From positions 25,352,551 through 25,416,550 of the forward strand of contig JANAVB010009598.1 in the NCBI GenBank assembly GCA_029216955.1: a DNA stretch of 64,000 nucleotides. The letters run 5' to 3'. The translations under genes were made by a program, and so were the position numbers. Source of the stretch: Iris pallida (Eukaryota > Streptophyta > Magnoliopsida > Asparagales > Iridaceae). The notes below the pieces were generated by a model. That model searched no databases, had not been told where the DNA came from, and saw only the letters and a list, made by a program, of their open reading frames with translations. Positions 14,608-29,600 of this stretch are shown here, piece by piece (position 1 is the stretch's first letter; each line of letters opens with the position of its first letter).

Positions 14608-17600
14608 CAGGGCATAGGAAGGAGTGGTTGTGTGGAGGATGCGTTTGGATTGTTGGGTTTAGTTCAACGAGTTTACAAATGAATGAAGGAGCGGAGGAGG
14701 GAGTGTGGCTGAAGGAGATAGGTGGTCTAGGAAGGGAAGCGGAGGAGATGCGTTTGGTGGTTGGGATTGAGAATGGAGGATAATGAGTTTGCGGATGCAG
14801 AAGAAGGGTGTAAATGGTCAAAATCATTAAAAAAAAAATTACTTTAGAGGAGGTGAGTTACTCCTTAACCTAGGGGCTTATGACGAATATCTTAATGATT
14901 TGAGAGGCCTCTTTCCAATAACGAGATTCGCAGGGGGGGGGGGTTGTGGGGGGTATGTACAAATGACCAAGATTTGAGGGGCTTATATCAAAAATTCCCT
15001 TTCTTAATGACTATAAACAAATACTATGGTCGTACAAGAAGATTGGTTAACATCACTATAGGTGAAAAAATTATGCATAAATTATGCATAATAAAGGTAT
15101 TGAGGGCACTCTTGCATAAATCATTTTTAAAATAGGCTTAAACACAGAAGACTACCCTTAAAAATACTTCTATGGATATGGCTTTAACGAGCATCATGCA
15201 TGGAATTGACTTTTCAATTCTACCCTATGACCATCACACTACACAGACTTATGTCATGATATTGTGTCGTGTCATGTGCCTCACTCTTTTTACGCAACAT
15301 GCTCAGAGCCACAATTCATTGAAGGGAAGCAACTTATATTAGAAAAATATATTATTTAATTTATTTAAATATAAACATTCTTATATAGCTTTAATAATCA
15401 AAAATATACTAGGCAATCAATTAAGAAAGCAAAAGAAATTCTAAATAAGATAATTAAGACTAGATTAAGAAATAGTGTTACATCTAGTTGTGAATATAAG
15501 CTGTACTATCTTCGTGAAAATTTTCTTCTATTGTTTCTTAGGTAAATTTCACATTATATTTGTATTGATATGCTAGTGAGGATTATCTAATAACAGTCGA
15601 GAAGTTATTCCAAGAGTAATGCAACCTTGATTTCAGGTGCAACTTATATTGACAATTAGCTACTCATGCAGCATAGTCAGATATTTCCTCTCCAAGTTTT
15701 GAGAACAGAGTCTTGATTTTGCAGAAAAATTGTGTTCATTCCAAATGAAATTCCACACCGGAGTAGGCAAGGGATACTGATGATTTCTCAGCCATAGTCG
15801 GATCAAACTGAATCTCAATTTATTAAATGGAGCCAGGTTTAAGTAACAAGTCATGTAATATACTCAGATTCTGGACTTGTATAGTGTTGTATTTTATTGG
15901 ACTTGCGAACAATTACAGAGCCCTAACTCGAGATCAAAGCATGGGTTTAGAATAAATTGTTTGCAACAGGTTGATGAGAGGCAAATTATGGATGTGTTAG
16001 ATACTTAGATGCACCATACAGATAGGTGGTCGAGGAAGGGAAGCGGAGGAGATGGGTTTGGTGGTTGGGATTGAGAATGGAGGATAATGAGTTTGAGGAT
16101 GCAGAAGAAGGGTGTAAATGGTCAAAATCATTAAAAAAAATTACTTTAAAGGAGGTGAGTTACTCCTTAACCTAGGGGCTTATGACGAATATCTTAATGA
16201 TTTGAGAGGTCTCTTTCCAATATTCAAAAGAGCCATCACAGCTTATGAAAGAGCATCTTGGAAATGGCTAATTAGTTTAAGGTACTGACCAACTGAGAGG
16301 GGGAGAGCCCTTTTTCAGTGTTGCTCCCGACTCATAATCTCACGTAATAGAGAGAGAGAGGCATTTGACTATGCACTCGATTCGGGGGGAGGGTTTATGT
16401 ACAAATGACCAAGATTTGAGGGGCTTATATCAAAAATTCCCTTTCTTAATGACTATAAACAAATACTATGGTCGTACAAGAAGATTGGTTAACATCACTA
16501 TAGGTGAGAAAATTACGCATAATAAAGGTATTGAGGGCACTCTTGCATAAATCATTTTTAAAATAGGCTTAATCACAGAAGACTACCCTTAAATACTTCT
16601 ATGGATATGGCTTTAACGGGCATCATGCATGGAATTGACTATTCAATTCTATCCCTATGACCATCACACTACACAGACTTATGTCATGATATTGTGTCAT
16701 GTGCCTCACTTCTTTTACGCGACATGCTCAGAGCCACAATTCATTGAAGGGAAGCAACTTATATTAGAAAAAAAAAATTATTTAATTTATTTAAATATAA
16801 ACATTCTTATATAGATTTAAGAATAAAAAATATACTAGGCAATCAATAAAAAAACACAAAAGAAATTCTAAATAAGATAATTAAGACTAGATTAAGAAAT
16901 AGTGTTACATCTAGTTGTGAATATAAGCTGTATTATCTTCTTGAAAATTTTCTTCTATTGTTTCTTAGGTAAATTTCACATTATATTTTTATTGATATGC
17001 TAGTGAGGATTATCTAATAACAGTCAAGAAGTTATTCCAAGAGTAATGCAACCTTGATTTCAGGTGCAACTTATATTGACAATTAGCTACTCATGCAGCA
17101 TAGTCAGATATTTCCTCTCCAAGATTTGAGAACAGAGTCTTGATTTTGCAGAAAAATTGTGTTCATTCCAAATGAAATTCCACACTGGAGTAGGCAAGGG
17201 ATACTGATGATTTCTCAGCCATAGTCGGATCAAACTGAATCTCAATTTATTAAATGGAGCCATAATATACTCAGATTCTGGACTTATATAGTGTTGTATT
17301 TTATTGGACTTGCGAACAATTACAGAGCCCTAACTCGAGATCAAAGCTTGGGTTTAGAATAAATTGTTTGCAACAGGTTGATGAGAGGCAAATTATGGAT
17401 GTGTTAGATACTTAGATGCACCATACAGACCAATTATGCCAAAGACAAAATGGGCGTTATGGACTGGAAACATTATTGTGTTTGACTTCTTTCGTCACTA
17501 GCTTGGTTTAATGTTCAGATGTTCAGATTAATTTGTGTACAGGTGTTGCTTGGCATGAATGCAAGGCTTAGTTTACATCCATGCAGACGGAGGTTCAAGT

Positions 17601-20600
17601 CAAGAAAATGATCCGGCCGTTAACTGGGTACGATATGCAAAGATTGAGTTTATAGAAATTGTACTATAATTGCTTGAAATCTTCCAAGATGAAAAAGCCA
17701 TTAGCATTAGGATTCTCCTTCATTGGATGCACCCAGGAAAACATAACTATTAACCTCATGTATGTTAAGCTGACAATGGTAAGCTGTAACCAGGGTCAAA
17801 AAGTTTACTGACAGTCAGCAAAGCAGCATAACCCTAACAAGCTTCCAGACTGTGCTGCCAGATAATGAACCAACTGTATGAGTCAGGGATATTACCATGT
17901 TCTAATATGCATTTATCTAACTACTGGACTGAAATTCAATCTTACCTCTTATTTACTCTGTAGAGTAGAATAATGGGATAGATTTTATTAATGAAGGAGA
18001 GGCTAACCCCTCTCACTTTTTTTCTAGACAATGTTAGACTGAAGCCCACTACTAATATTATTAATATACTTAACACCCTCCCTCAAGCTGGAGCATAAAT
18101 GTCAATCATGCCCAGCTTGTTACGGAGAAATTGAACCCGAGAACCCAAAAGAGACTTCGTGAAAATATCGGCTAACTGAGGTCCACACATGGTGAAACTT
18201 TATCACCCCCTTTGTATACTAATCACGGATGAAGTGGATGTCGATTTCAATATGCTTGAAATATAGGATTGGTAGCAATATGGATAGCAGACTGATTATC
18301 ACACCACATATCTTCTTCTCCCAATTTCTATAGAAGATGCTTCATATATAACATCTCTGTTGTGCCATGAGCAATGGCTCGATACTCTGCTTCTGAACTT
18401 GATCATGCTATCACACTCTGCTTCTTACTCTTCCAAGATACTAAATTTTCGCCAATAAATACAGAGTAGCCAGATGTAGACCGTCTATCTGTCAGACTTG
18501 CACCCCAGTCAGCATCAGTAACTCAACACGAGTGTGTCCATGATTCTCCATTCGAATTCATTTTCCTGGATTCTTGACTAGATAGCACAGGATTATGAGA
18601 ACTGTTTGCCAGTGTAGAACTCTTAGAGAAGCCATAAATCTTGCAACACTAACTACGAAAGAGAGGTCCGGGCGAGTCATGACTGCCAAGTAGTTGAATT
18701 TTTCAACTACTCGTCGATACTGATCTGAATTGGTCATCATGACCCCCTCATCTGGAAGTAACTTAGCCCCTGGATCCATAGGTGAGGTTACTTCCTTGGC
18801 TTGCATCATTCCTGTATCATTTAGTATGTCCAGCACATACTTTCTTTGAGACATTACTATGTCTTGCTTACTCCGTGTGATCTCAATGCCCAAAAAATAG
18901 TTCAATGATCTCATATACTTGGTTTGAAATTGTTCTCCCATAAACTTCTTGAAGCCTGCAATACTTTGGATGTCGTCTTCCGTGATTACAATATCATCAA
19001 CATAGACACCAAATAGTATCCTTCCAGCTGATGTCTGTCGGTAGAATACCGAATAATCCTTCTTTGATTGACACATGCCAAACAGAGTAACAACATGTGT
19101 AAATTGACCAAACCACGCACAAGAAGATTGTCTTAGACCATAAAGAGCCTTCCGCAAATGACACACTTTACCTTCTCTTGCAACAAACCCGGGAGGTTGC
19201 AACACATATACTTCTTTATCAAGATTCTCGTAGAAGAAAGCATTCTTGATACCCAGCTGAAGCAACGGCCAGTCATAGCGAACAACCAAAGCCAAAAGGA
19301 TACGAACATATGTCATTTTGGCAATGGAAGAGAAGGTCTTGAAGTAATCCTAATATCCTTTAGCTACCAGACGAGACTTTAGGCGATCAAGAGTGCCATC
19401 CGGTTTCACCTTGATCGTGAACACCCATTTGCAATCTACCACCTGTTTACCGGAAAGTAAATCGACAAAGTCTCAAGTATGGTTCTCCCGAAGAGCTTTC
19501 ATCTTCTCGTTCATAGCAGCACGCCAATCGGGATGTTTGAGACCCTCCTCAGCGGTTTTGGGAATCTAAATTTCATCAATAGTAGACACCAGAGACCGAC
19601 TATGACTGATAAGTCCTTTGTAGTTGTCAACATACAAGGGATGATCACGACAGGCACGACGAGGACGAGCTGATGGCGGAATAGGCGGAGCTGCTGGCGG
19701 AACAGGCGGAGCTGCTGGTGGAACAGGTGGAGGCGAATCAGTGGAGCCAGAGGAGGATGACTCTGTGGGCATTATTGGCGATGTTCGTGCGAGTGACGTC
19801 GGCACTGACTGAATCGGTGTCTGTGGACCATCGAACCGGGTGACTGGCTTAGTAAGGAAGGGCACCTGAATAGGGGATTGTTGTATTTGAGCAGGAAATA
19901 TCAAGAAATCCTCTTCCGAATAAATTTAGGGAACCGAATCCGTTGTTTGTGGAAGTGAAGAAAATTCGGTTTCAACAAAGGCAACATTCCGAGTGAAAAA
20001 ATACCTCTTTAAGATAGAAAAAAAATACGGATAACCTTTCTGATCTTTAGGATACCCAAGAAAAATACATTGTATTTCCTTATGATCTAATTTAGAAAGA
20101 GTCGGTCGGGTATCCCGATCATAGCATAAGCAACCAAAAATTCTAAGAGGCAAAGAAAACGGCTCTCGTCCGGAAAATACCCTAGAAAAGGGAGTATTAC
20201 CATTGAAAACAGACGATGGCATGCGATTAATAAGATAACAAACGGTAAGAACCGCATCCGACCAAAACGGACGATGGCATGTCAAACAAGTACAAGCCTC
20301 CAGCCATATACCCCTTACCAATCGTCTTTCCAGTCTTTAGATCCTGAAAAATACAACCATCAGGGAAAAATGTTACCGAACAATGCAGTTCACGAATAAT
20401 TTGACTAATTGAAATTAAACTGAATGGGTTTCCAGGTGTAAGCACTACAGAACTGAGTGACAGTCCGGAAGAAAGGCTAGCATTTCCACGTCCTCGGACT
20501 GTTAGGAAACCTCCATTGGCAACAGTAATGCCAGAAACACGACCGACAGGGACATAATTACGTATAATACCTGCGTCATCGGTCATGTGAGCAGACACAG

Positions 20601-23600
20601 CAGAGTCAATTACCCACTGCTTTGGCTTTACTAAGCATACTGATGAGTATCCGGTTGTGGATCCAGACGTGGAAGCGTACCACGACGTTGAGCTTGGAAA
20701 TCAAAAAACTCTGTTTATGACTCCGAAGTCATCTGAACCGATCGAACACAATCATCAGGAGCATCAGTTGTGATATTAACGGTAGGTGTTTTAGTGCATT
20801 GCCAGTAGAAATGACCAAGCTGACTACAATTAAAGCATGTGCGTGGTCGTCCTCCATTGTGACCACCATTACCACGGCCCCAATCACGACCAATATTGCG
20901 ACCGCCACGTCGTCCACCACGACCACCACGAATGTCTGTATGAGCAATACCAAGAGCAGAGCGATCAGCAGGAGCATCACTCGGAGTGGTCTCTACGACT
21001 TTTGCTGCTCGAAAGATACGATAATGTGCTTCTATTAAAAATGGAACGTCAGATCCAGCAATGATCTGAGAGCGAGCAGAGTCCGCATCAGGACGCAAAG
21101 AGGCAAGATTTACCATAACATGAAGCTGTAGAACCCTAGAGCGGGGGTGAATAGAGTAATAAGAATATTATCAACAATAATAAGCAATTTAAAGGATAAT
21201 AAAGGAAGAGAGAATCAAATACTCGATGTATCCTGGTATCCTCCCAAAGGACACTCCAGTCCCGGAAGTCTCTCCGGCTTTAATCCACTATTTAAGTAAA
21301 TAGTTACACACGAGTTTGGATCCGAAGAGCTCGTCAACTTCAACTTGAAAGAAAGAAATATTTCGATCTTCTAGAACACTTTGAAGATCTAATATTACAA
21401 CTCTTGAATACTCTAGCACTTTTGGTTGGATGACAAATTAAAGCTTTTGTAGAATAGTAATGGTGGAGCACTTTTGTGATTGAGAAATTTAAAGCTCAAG
21501 TGTATGTCTTCAAAGAGAAGACTCAAGCACTTTTAAAAAAAACAACCAAGAGAGCTAGTCATTTAATGCTCCATTCATTCAGCGATCGGTATACCGTCGA
21601 TACCAATCGAAATTCCGTCGGTATACCATTCTGCAACAGTAACGGTAATAACTCTAGCCGTTGGAGCATTTAATGTTGTGGATCTGACCATTCAAAAATC
21701 CAAAGTATTTGTAAAATGGTATACCATCGGTATGGACAGATATTTCGTCGGTATGCCGAATTTGTATCCAGAAATTTCTTTTCTATGAACAAAATTCGAT
21801 ATACCGTCGGTATGTCGAATTTGTAGACAGAAACTTTTTTGTGCACAAAATTCGGTATACCGTCGGTACGAACCGGTGTACCGTCGGTATTCCGTTTCTG
21901 TAAGGAAAATATTTATATAGGTTTTTGGTTTGTCATCCACCTTAAGTGTTTCACAGTTGTCCTAGACCTTGTACAGACTCTAGGAACTTGAATCTTTGAG
22001 TGTGAGCTTTGAGTATGCTGATATCTTGTCTTCAGTCTTTCTTTTACCAGCCTTTTAGTCTTCCGAGAGACTTATTGCAATGTCTTTGTTTTCACCGATC
22101 TTTTGTAGTTTGCCTTTGAGAGTCTTTTAGCTGTGTATCTGATTCTGAAAAGGATAGAGAAACTAAAACACGAAAATGTAGTTAACGTTATCAAAATCAA
22201 TGTGCCAACAATCTCCCCCATTTTGATAATTGACAAAACGAAATAATATCGTGTTTTAGAGAGTATCTCCCCCGCAATGAGACGACTCCCCCTCAATACG
22301 TTTTCTCCCCCTTTGTCACTTAATCCAAAATGGTTGAGCTCATAAAGAAGACATGTAGATAAGAGGAAACCATGCATATATTGAATTATAAAGTGATAAG
22401 TACATGGGTCCTACAGACTGACAAAAGACTGAAATGATAGGATAACAAGCAACCGACTATCCCTACTGGGATCACACAAGACAACTTTTAAAGACATCAA
22501 GCCAACATCCCCGAAGGACCGCAAAGAACAACTTAATAAAAATAACATACCACGGTCCCCGAAGGACCACAAAAGACAAACAACTTAAAGAAAACATCAC
22601 ACACTAGTAGACCAACAACGCCATAGACCAGAGGCATTCATCAGCCGGATCATCGCCTCCATCACCCGGGGTATCCTGAAAGGCGCCGAAAGGGCCAATC
22701 CCATTGGGATACATAAACCCGTAAGCATTGGGATCGGAGAACCGCGAAGCATGATATTCGCGATCTTGAAGATCCGGATCAAGGAAGGCATTCTTGTCCT
22801 GAAGGGTGCGCTGAATAAAGTAGCATTGATCATGAAGGCGGCTCTGGATAAGGGTGCCGAGTCCCGGAGTGTTAGTCCGCATCTGCTCCTCAGCTTGAGC
22901 CATCCTCATGTCGAGGTAATGCTGAGTGAGAGGCATGTAACGCCCCGGGGGGGAAGGATCAGTGGGGGCAGCAGCAGTGGATTGAGAATTGGAAAGCCGA
23001 ATGGAGCGAAAGGATTGGCCAGTAGCAACAAAGCGCGACGGAGCCAGAAATGGAGCACCATCCGTGTAGCAGAGACTGAGGTCCACATTCTTGGCTTCCA
23101 AGATCATAGTAATGGTCATACCATAGTTGAGGGCTCGCCTTCCCGAGGAGTGAACAAAGATGGAGGAGTTTAACAGAGTTTTGGCGAAAGACCAAGTTTT
23201 TCGGACATAGAGGTAGTACATGTAGACCAGAGCCTGGGAGGTGATGGAGTCATAGTTTCCGAAATTGGGAGTGAGAGTAGCACAAGATGTGATAGAGCTC
23301 ATAGTAAAAGGGCTCCAGTTTCTTAGACAGAGTGGAAATTGGAGGCGAGTTTGGCCCTTTAGCAATGATGCTGCAAAACTCGTCGAAGGAACCAGTTGGA
23401 GACGGTTGTAGTCCCGTGAAGAAGGACCCCTCCCCGATTTGGAATTTCCAAGATTTCAGCAATGTCCGTGGCCGTAAGACAGAAGTGACGATCATTGACG
23501 AGGGTCTCGATAGCGTTATTTGCGAGATCAGGAACGAGATTGCAGTAGAACATGCGTACTGCAGCCTGATAGACTGGAACCTGACGGTCGAGAAGTGTGA

Positions 23601-26600
23601 CAAGTCCCACAGTTTGAAAAAGAGGGAGATGGTCGGGAAAGATGTTGAAGTTGATTGGCCTCCCTTCGGACACGACGTGATTGTGGAAGGAGTGGAACCA
23701 AGCGTCGGCGGAGTCGCTTGATTTGAAAATCTTTCGATCATAGGCGTCGTTGGGTAGAGGTGATGGCATGAAAGGGTTGTAGGAGGAAGAGGAACGTGGG
23801 CGTTTCGCGTGAGCCATAGTGAAGGAAGTGGAGATAGAGTGGAAATGGGAAATGGAGAGTAATTATAAAGAGAAGTATAGGGAAAAGGAAGAGGTGAAGA
23901 GGTGTAAACGTATAGGGGGGAGAGAGAGAGGTTGCAAATAAAGAGGGTTTAATGGAAGGAAGATGAAGAGATGTTTTTGAGAAGAGGGGTTGATTGGATA
24001 GGTGAGTTAATGAAGAGGGAGGAGATGTTGGAAGGTATAGGTGATAAGATGGAAGGTGAAAAAGGAGAGATGGAATCAATGAGGGAGATATGAAAGGAAG
24101 GAGAGAAATAAATGAGAGAATTTTGTGGGGCCCAAGAGAAGAAAGAGGCGGCTGTTGGCAGGAAATGACGCGGAACGGTATACCGGCAGTATTCCGGTTT
24201 GTACCGTCAGTATGCCAATTTTCTGGACAAAAACTTTCTGTGAACAAAATTCGGTATACCGTCGAAATTCCGGCGTGTTCCGTCAGTGTACCGATCAACA
24301 GAGAGTTCAAATTTGTGATTCAAGGTTTAGAATGCCTAATTCTTGGCAGAGAAAGACGAAACGACCTTCGAGTAGAGGCTTAGTGAAGATGTCCGCAAGT
24401 TGATATATAGTGCCAATAAACTCAAGATGGATGTCCCCTTTTTGTTGGTGGTCTCTTAGAAAGTGATGTCTAATTTCAATGTGTTTGGTACGTGAGTGAC
24501 AAATCGAATTTTTTATGAGATTAATAGAGCTAGTGTTATCACACTTAATAGAAATACTATTTGAAGACATACCATAGTCTACAAGTGTTTGTGTCATCCA
24601 AAAAATTTGTGCATAACAACATCCAGCCGCTATGTATTCGGTCTCAGTTGTGAAAAAAGCAACTAAGTTTTGTTTCTTACTAAACCATAAAACCAAGGAT
24701 TTCTCAAGAAATTGACATGTGCCACTAGTACTTTTTCGGTCAATCTTGCATCCAGCAAAATCTGCATCTAAGTAGCCGATAAGCTCAAATGATGGCGATT
24801 TCGGATACCAAAGTCCCATGTTAATGGTGCCTTTGAGATACCGAAAAATACGCTTAACGGCATATAGGTGTGATTCTTTGGGATTTGCTCGGTAGCGTGC
24901 ACATAGACAAACACTAAACATAATATCGAGATGACTGGCAGTTAAGTAAAGTAAGCTACCGATCATGTCTCGATACTTACGAATGTCGACCGAGATACCA
25001 TTTTCATCTTCATCAAACTTTGTCGTGGCCATCGGAGTTCTCATTGATTTGGATGAGTCTAGCTCGAAATGCTTGAGAAGATCATTTGTATATTTAGCTT
25101 GATTGATTAATGTGCCTTTTGGTCCTTGCTTGATTTGTAATCCAAGGAAGAAAGAGAGTTCCCCTATCATGCTCATTTTAAATTCATCATGCATAACTTT
25201 GGCAAATTATATGCATAGTGTCTTATTAGTGGAACCAAAAATGATATCATCTACATAGATTTGAACTAATAGAAGTGTGTCATTATGTGTGTTAATAAAA
25301 AGTGTGGTGTCAGCTTTGCCTTTGGAGAAATTGTGAGAGATGAGAAAGGAGTGTCTTAGCTAAGACGCTCATACCAAGCACGAGGAGCTTGTTTGAGGCC
25401 ATATAGGACTTTGTGTAATTTGAAAACGTGATCAAAAAATTTAAAATTTTCAAAGCCGGGAGGTTGCTTGACATATACCTCTTCTTTAATAACAACATTC
25501 AGAAAGGCACTTTTGACATCCATTTGAAAAAGTCTGAAATCATTAAAGCACGCAAAAGCACAAAGCATTCGAATGGATTCAAGACGAGCAACCAAAGCAT
25601 AGGTTTCTTCGTAGTCAATGCCTTCCTCTTGGTTATAGCCTTGAGCAACCAATCGGACTTTGTTATGAGTAACGATACCATCCTCATTGAGTTTATTTCG
25701 AAACACTCACTTTGTTCCAATAATGAGATAGTTGTGGGACTTAGAAACGAGTTCTCAAACATTGTTTCGCTCAAATTGTTTAAGCTCTTCTTGCATTGCA
25801 ATCATCCAAAATTCATCATTAAAAACATCATTAATATTTTTAGGCTCTATTTTTGAAATAAAAGCCAAATTTGCACAGTGATCTCGTGTAGAGAATCTAG
25901 TGCTAACCCGTGAGGAAGGGTCAACAATGATAAGCTCCTTGGGATGATGGGGAACAAATCTCCATTCTTGGGGAGCTCCTCTTGAAGAGGCTCTATTGGT
26001 GGAGAGTTTTCGGGTGAAGTAGTCTCAACTTCATTGTTAAATGAAGGAGTACTAGTATCTCCAAGAGAAGAGTTTTCCAAACCAAAAGAGATGTCATCAA
26101 CATCATTTGAGGAGTTGGACGTAGAAGTGTTAAGTTCATCAAAGAAGACATTAATTGACTCTTCGACAACAAAACTTCTTTTATTAAATACACAAAAACC
26201 TTTGCTATACATAGAATAACCAAGGAAGATAACTTTATAGGTTTTTTCTTCAAATTTGCCTAGGTTATCTTTGGTGTTCAAAATAAAACATTTGCATCCA
26301 AAAACCTTGAAATAATCAACAGAAGAAATTTTGTCAAACCAAAGCTCATATGGAGTTTTCTTAGAAATAGGTCTAATCAAGACTATTTATAACATAACAT
26401 TCCGTGTAAACGGCCTCCGCCCAAAAATATTGGAGAAGTTTGTATTGGTTTAACATGACCCTTGCCATATCGCCAAGGGTTCTATTCTTTCTTTCCACAA
26501 CGTCATTTTGTTGTAAAGTGCGAGGCAAGCAAAATCATAACCAAAGCCATTTTTGTCATAAAATCTTTTAAAATCGACATTGTCGAATTCTCCTCCATGA

Positions 26601-29600
26601 TCACTTCTAATTTTGTTGATCATAATGCCTTTCTCATTTTGAACACGTTTACAAAACGAAACAAATTCGCGAAAAGTATCACTTTTATTTGCAAGAAAAA
26701 TAACCCAAGTAAATCTCGAAAAATCATCAACTAAAACAAAAGCATAAAGATTTCCACCAAGACTAGCTAATCTACTTGCACCGAATAAATCCATATGAAT
26801 AAGTTGGAGTGGTCTAGTACTGCTCACCAAGTTGATGGATTTGAAAGAAGCTTTTGTTAATTTACTTTTCTCGCATTCTTCACACACCATGTCTTTCTTG
26901 AATGAAATGCTTGGGAGTCCTCTAACAAACTTCTTGGTAGCCAGTCGAGAGATGGTGTCTATGTTGGTATGTCCAAGTCTCATATGCCAAAGCCAACTTT
27001 CATTATTCTTTGCTACTAAGCACCTGTCATTGTTAGTGCTTTCAACAAGATAAAGAACATAAATATTGTTTTCTCTAATACCTTCATACACAGTAGAACT
27101 ACTTGTGCTATCAGAGATGAAGCACTTGTATTTAACAAAGTTAACAATATAGCCATTATCCGTCAGATGGCTAATGCAAAGAAGGTTGTGCTTAAGATTT
27201 GTAACAAGACAAACATTTTTAATACAGGGATAAAAAGGGAAGCCGATATTACCATGCCCAATGATGTACTCCTTTAGATTATTGCCGAAGGATACATGTC
27301 CTTCCTTCTTCATCGATAGCGTTGCAAAAAGTGAAGCGTCATCGGTCATGTGTCGTGAGCAACCGCTATCGAGAATCCATTTGCTTCTAGCATGCGATGG
27401 AGGGTTCACCTACAACAAAAGTTAAAGATGAAGACTTTGGTACCCATGAATGTTTGGATCCTTGACAGTTAGTTTTAGGAACCCATTTAAACATTCTCCT
27501 GTCAACATGTTTTCTCATTTGATAATAATGAGATGTGTGTCCAAGTAAACCACAATAGTAGCACATCATGGGTGTCACAGGTCTTAAGGAAAGTGAGTGA
27601 GAGTTATGTGTATGAGGAGTTCTAGTAGATTGAGGACTTCTAGTATGAGTGTTGTGGTGATGATAGTAGAAAGTATGATGTGATGTATTTTTCTTTTCAA
27701 ATGGTCCTCTTCATGTGTGCATATGTTTGGGATAGGACCTATGTATTGTGTTCTTGTGGCTAATATTGTGATGTGTATTAGTGTGTCTTTGATTATGGCG
27801 TTGTGTATGTGTGTGTGAGCCATATCTCTATCAACTTGTTTCTTGTAAGAAGGTCATTGTATTTGATAGAGGTTGCATATTCTCTTTGGTTTGCGGCAAG
27901 TGTCTTGTGCATAGCAAGTTCATATCCTTCCTTGAGGGATTGATATTCAACGTCCTTTTTCTTGATAACGTCTTGGGCTTCTTGGAGCTTTAGTCGAAGA
28001 GACTAAATCTCATCTGTGTCAGAAGCAGGAGACTTCCCTTTTATATCAAGGATGATATTAGAGTCTTTCTATTTCTTCCTTGAGTGTGTCATTCTCTTTG
28101 AGAGATTTTCAGTGCTTACCTCTTATAACCTTGTCTTCATCGTGTAGTTCAAAATTGGCATTTTCTAATTCAGTGTAAGAGAGAGCATTCATAGAAAAGT
28201 CATCAAGTACCTGATTTGATTCTGTTGCCATGAGGCGAACATTTGTATTGTGTTTGCATTCTTTGTCGTTGTTCGAGTCACTAGCATCACTTTCGCACCA
28301 GATGCTAGTATTGGCATATTTTCTTGAGGATGAGTTTCCTTTGCTTGGCCTCTCGTATTTGCCAGATTATCTTCTTTCCATTGGACAATCCCTTTTGATG
28401 TGTCTGATCTTCTCGCAGTTGTAGCAAGAAGGTTCTTCGTCCGTGTCCTTCCTTGACCGATTTGCTTTGTTGAATTTGAGAAACTTTCGGAAGTGTTTGG
28501 CAGTGAGAGCGACTTCTTCGTCATCTAAATCGTCATCATCGGAGTCATCTTTTGAGGAGAACTTGATGGCCTTGAAAGCAAGGGATTTTTCTTTTTCCTT
28601 CGTCTTCTCTTTCTCCCTTTTTTTGTATGGAGGCTTCCTCTTGATCCTTCATGTCCAGCTCGTGAGTCATCAGCTTCCCCATGAGTGTCTCAAGGTTCAT
28701 TGTCATTAGGTCATTCCCTTCGACGATGACGGTAGCTTTGGGATTCCATCCCTTGGTTAATCCTCTGAGAATCTTTCGAATCTTTTTATGAGTGGGATAA
28801 ACCTTACCAAGAGAAGAGAGAGAGTTAATGATATCAAAGAATCGAGTAAACATAACAGTAATAGACTCATCGTGTTTCATTTTGAAAGATTCATACTCTT
28901 GTGTGAGTCTACTAATCTTTGATTCATTTAATTGTGACGTTCCCGCGTGTGTGACTTCCAAAAGTTTTCATATTTTGTTAAAAAATTTGCAAGTAGAGAT
29001 TCTATTAAACTCATTACTATCAAGAGCACAATAGAGTGCGTTCATAGCCTTTGCATCTCGACTTGCGACCTTCTTGTCGTTTTCTGAAAGTCTCTCTCTA
29101 AGGGTTTCCGAAACTACTTCCTCAATAACTATGGAAGATTTGGGGATGCCATTTACAACACAATCCCATAGATCGAAATCTTATTGATTTCAAGTAAATG
29201 CCCATCCTAATTTTTCAATAGTTATAATTGGTTCCATCAAATAGAGGGTATCTATTTGTGGAATGTCCCTCATTGTGGAATGAGTTGGTACTAGGGTTAG
29301 TGGCCATGGATCACTCTAAGGATGTAAGTCCAAATCAAGAGACAAGGCTCTAATACCAATTGTAGAACCCTAGAGGGGGGTGAATAGGGTAATAAGAATA
29401 TTATCAACAATAATAAGCAATTTAAAGAATAATAAAGGAAGAGAGAATCAAACACTCGATGTATCCTGGTATCCTCCCAAGGGCACTCCAGTCCCGGAAC
29501 TCTCTCCGGTTTTAATCCACTATTTGAGTAAATAGTTACACACGAGTTTGGATCCGAAGAACTCGTCAACTTCTAACACGAGTTTGGATCCGAAGAGCTC

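Noticed and set aside
14391..14827. Pro-rich ORFs over the G30 tract
   Set aside because: They arise from translating a homopolymer and GGA repeats.
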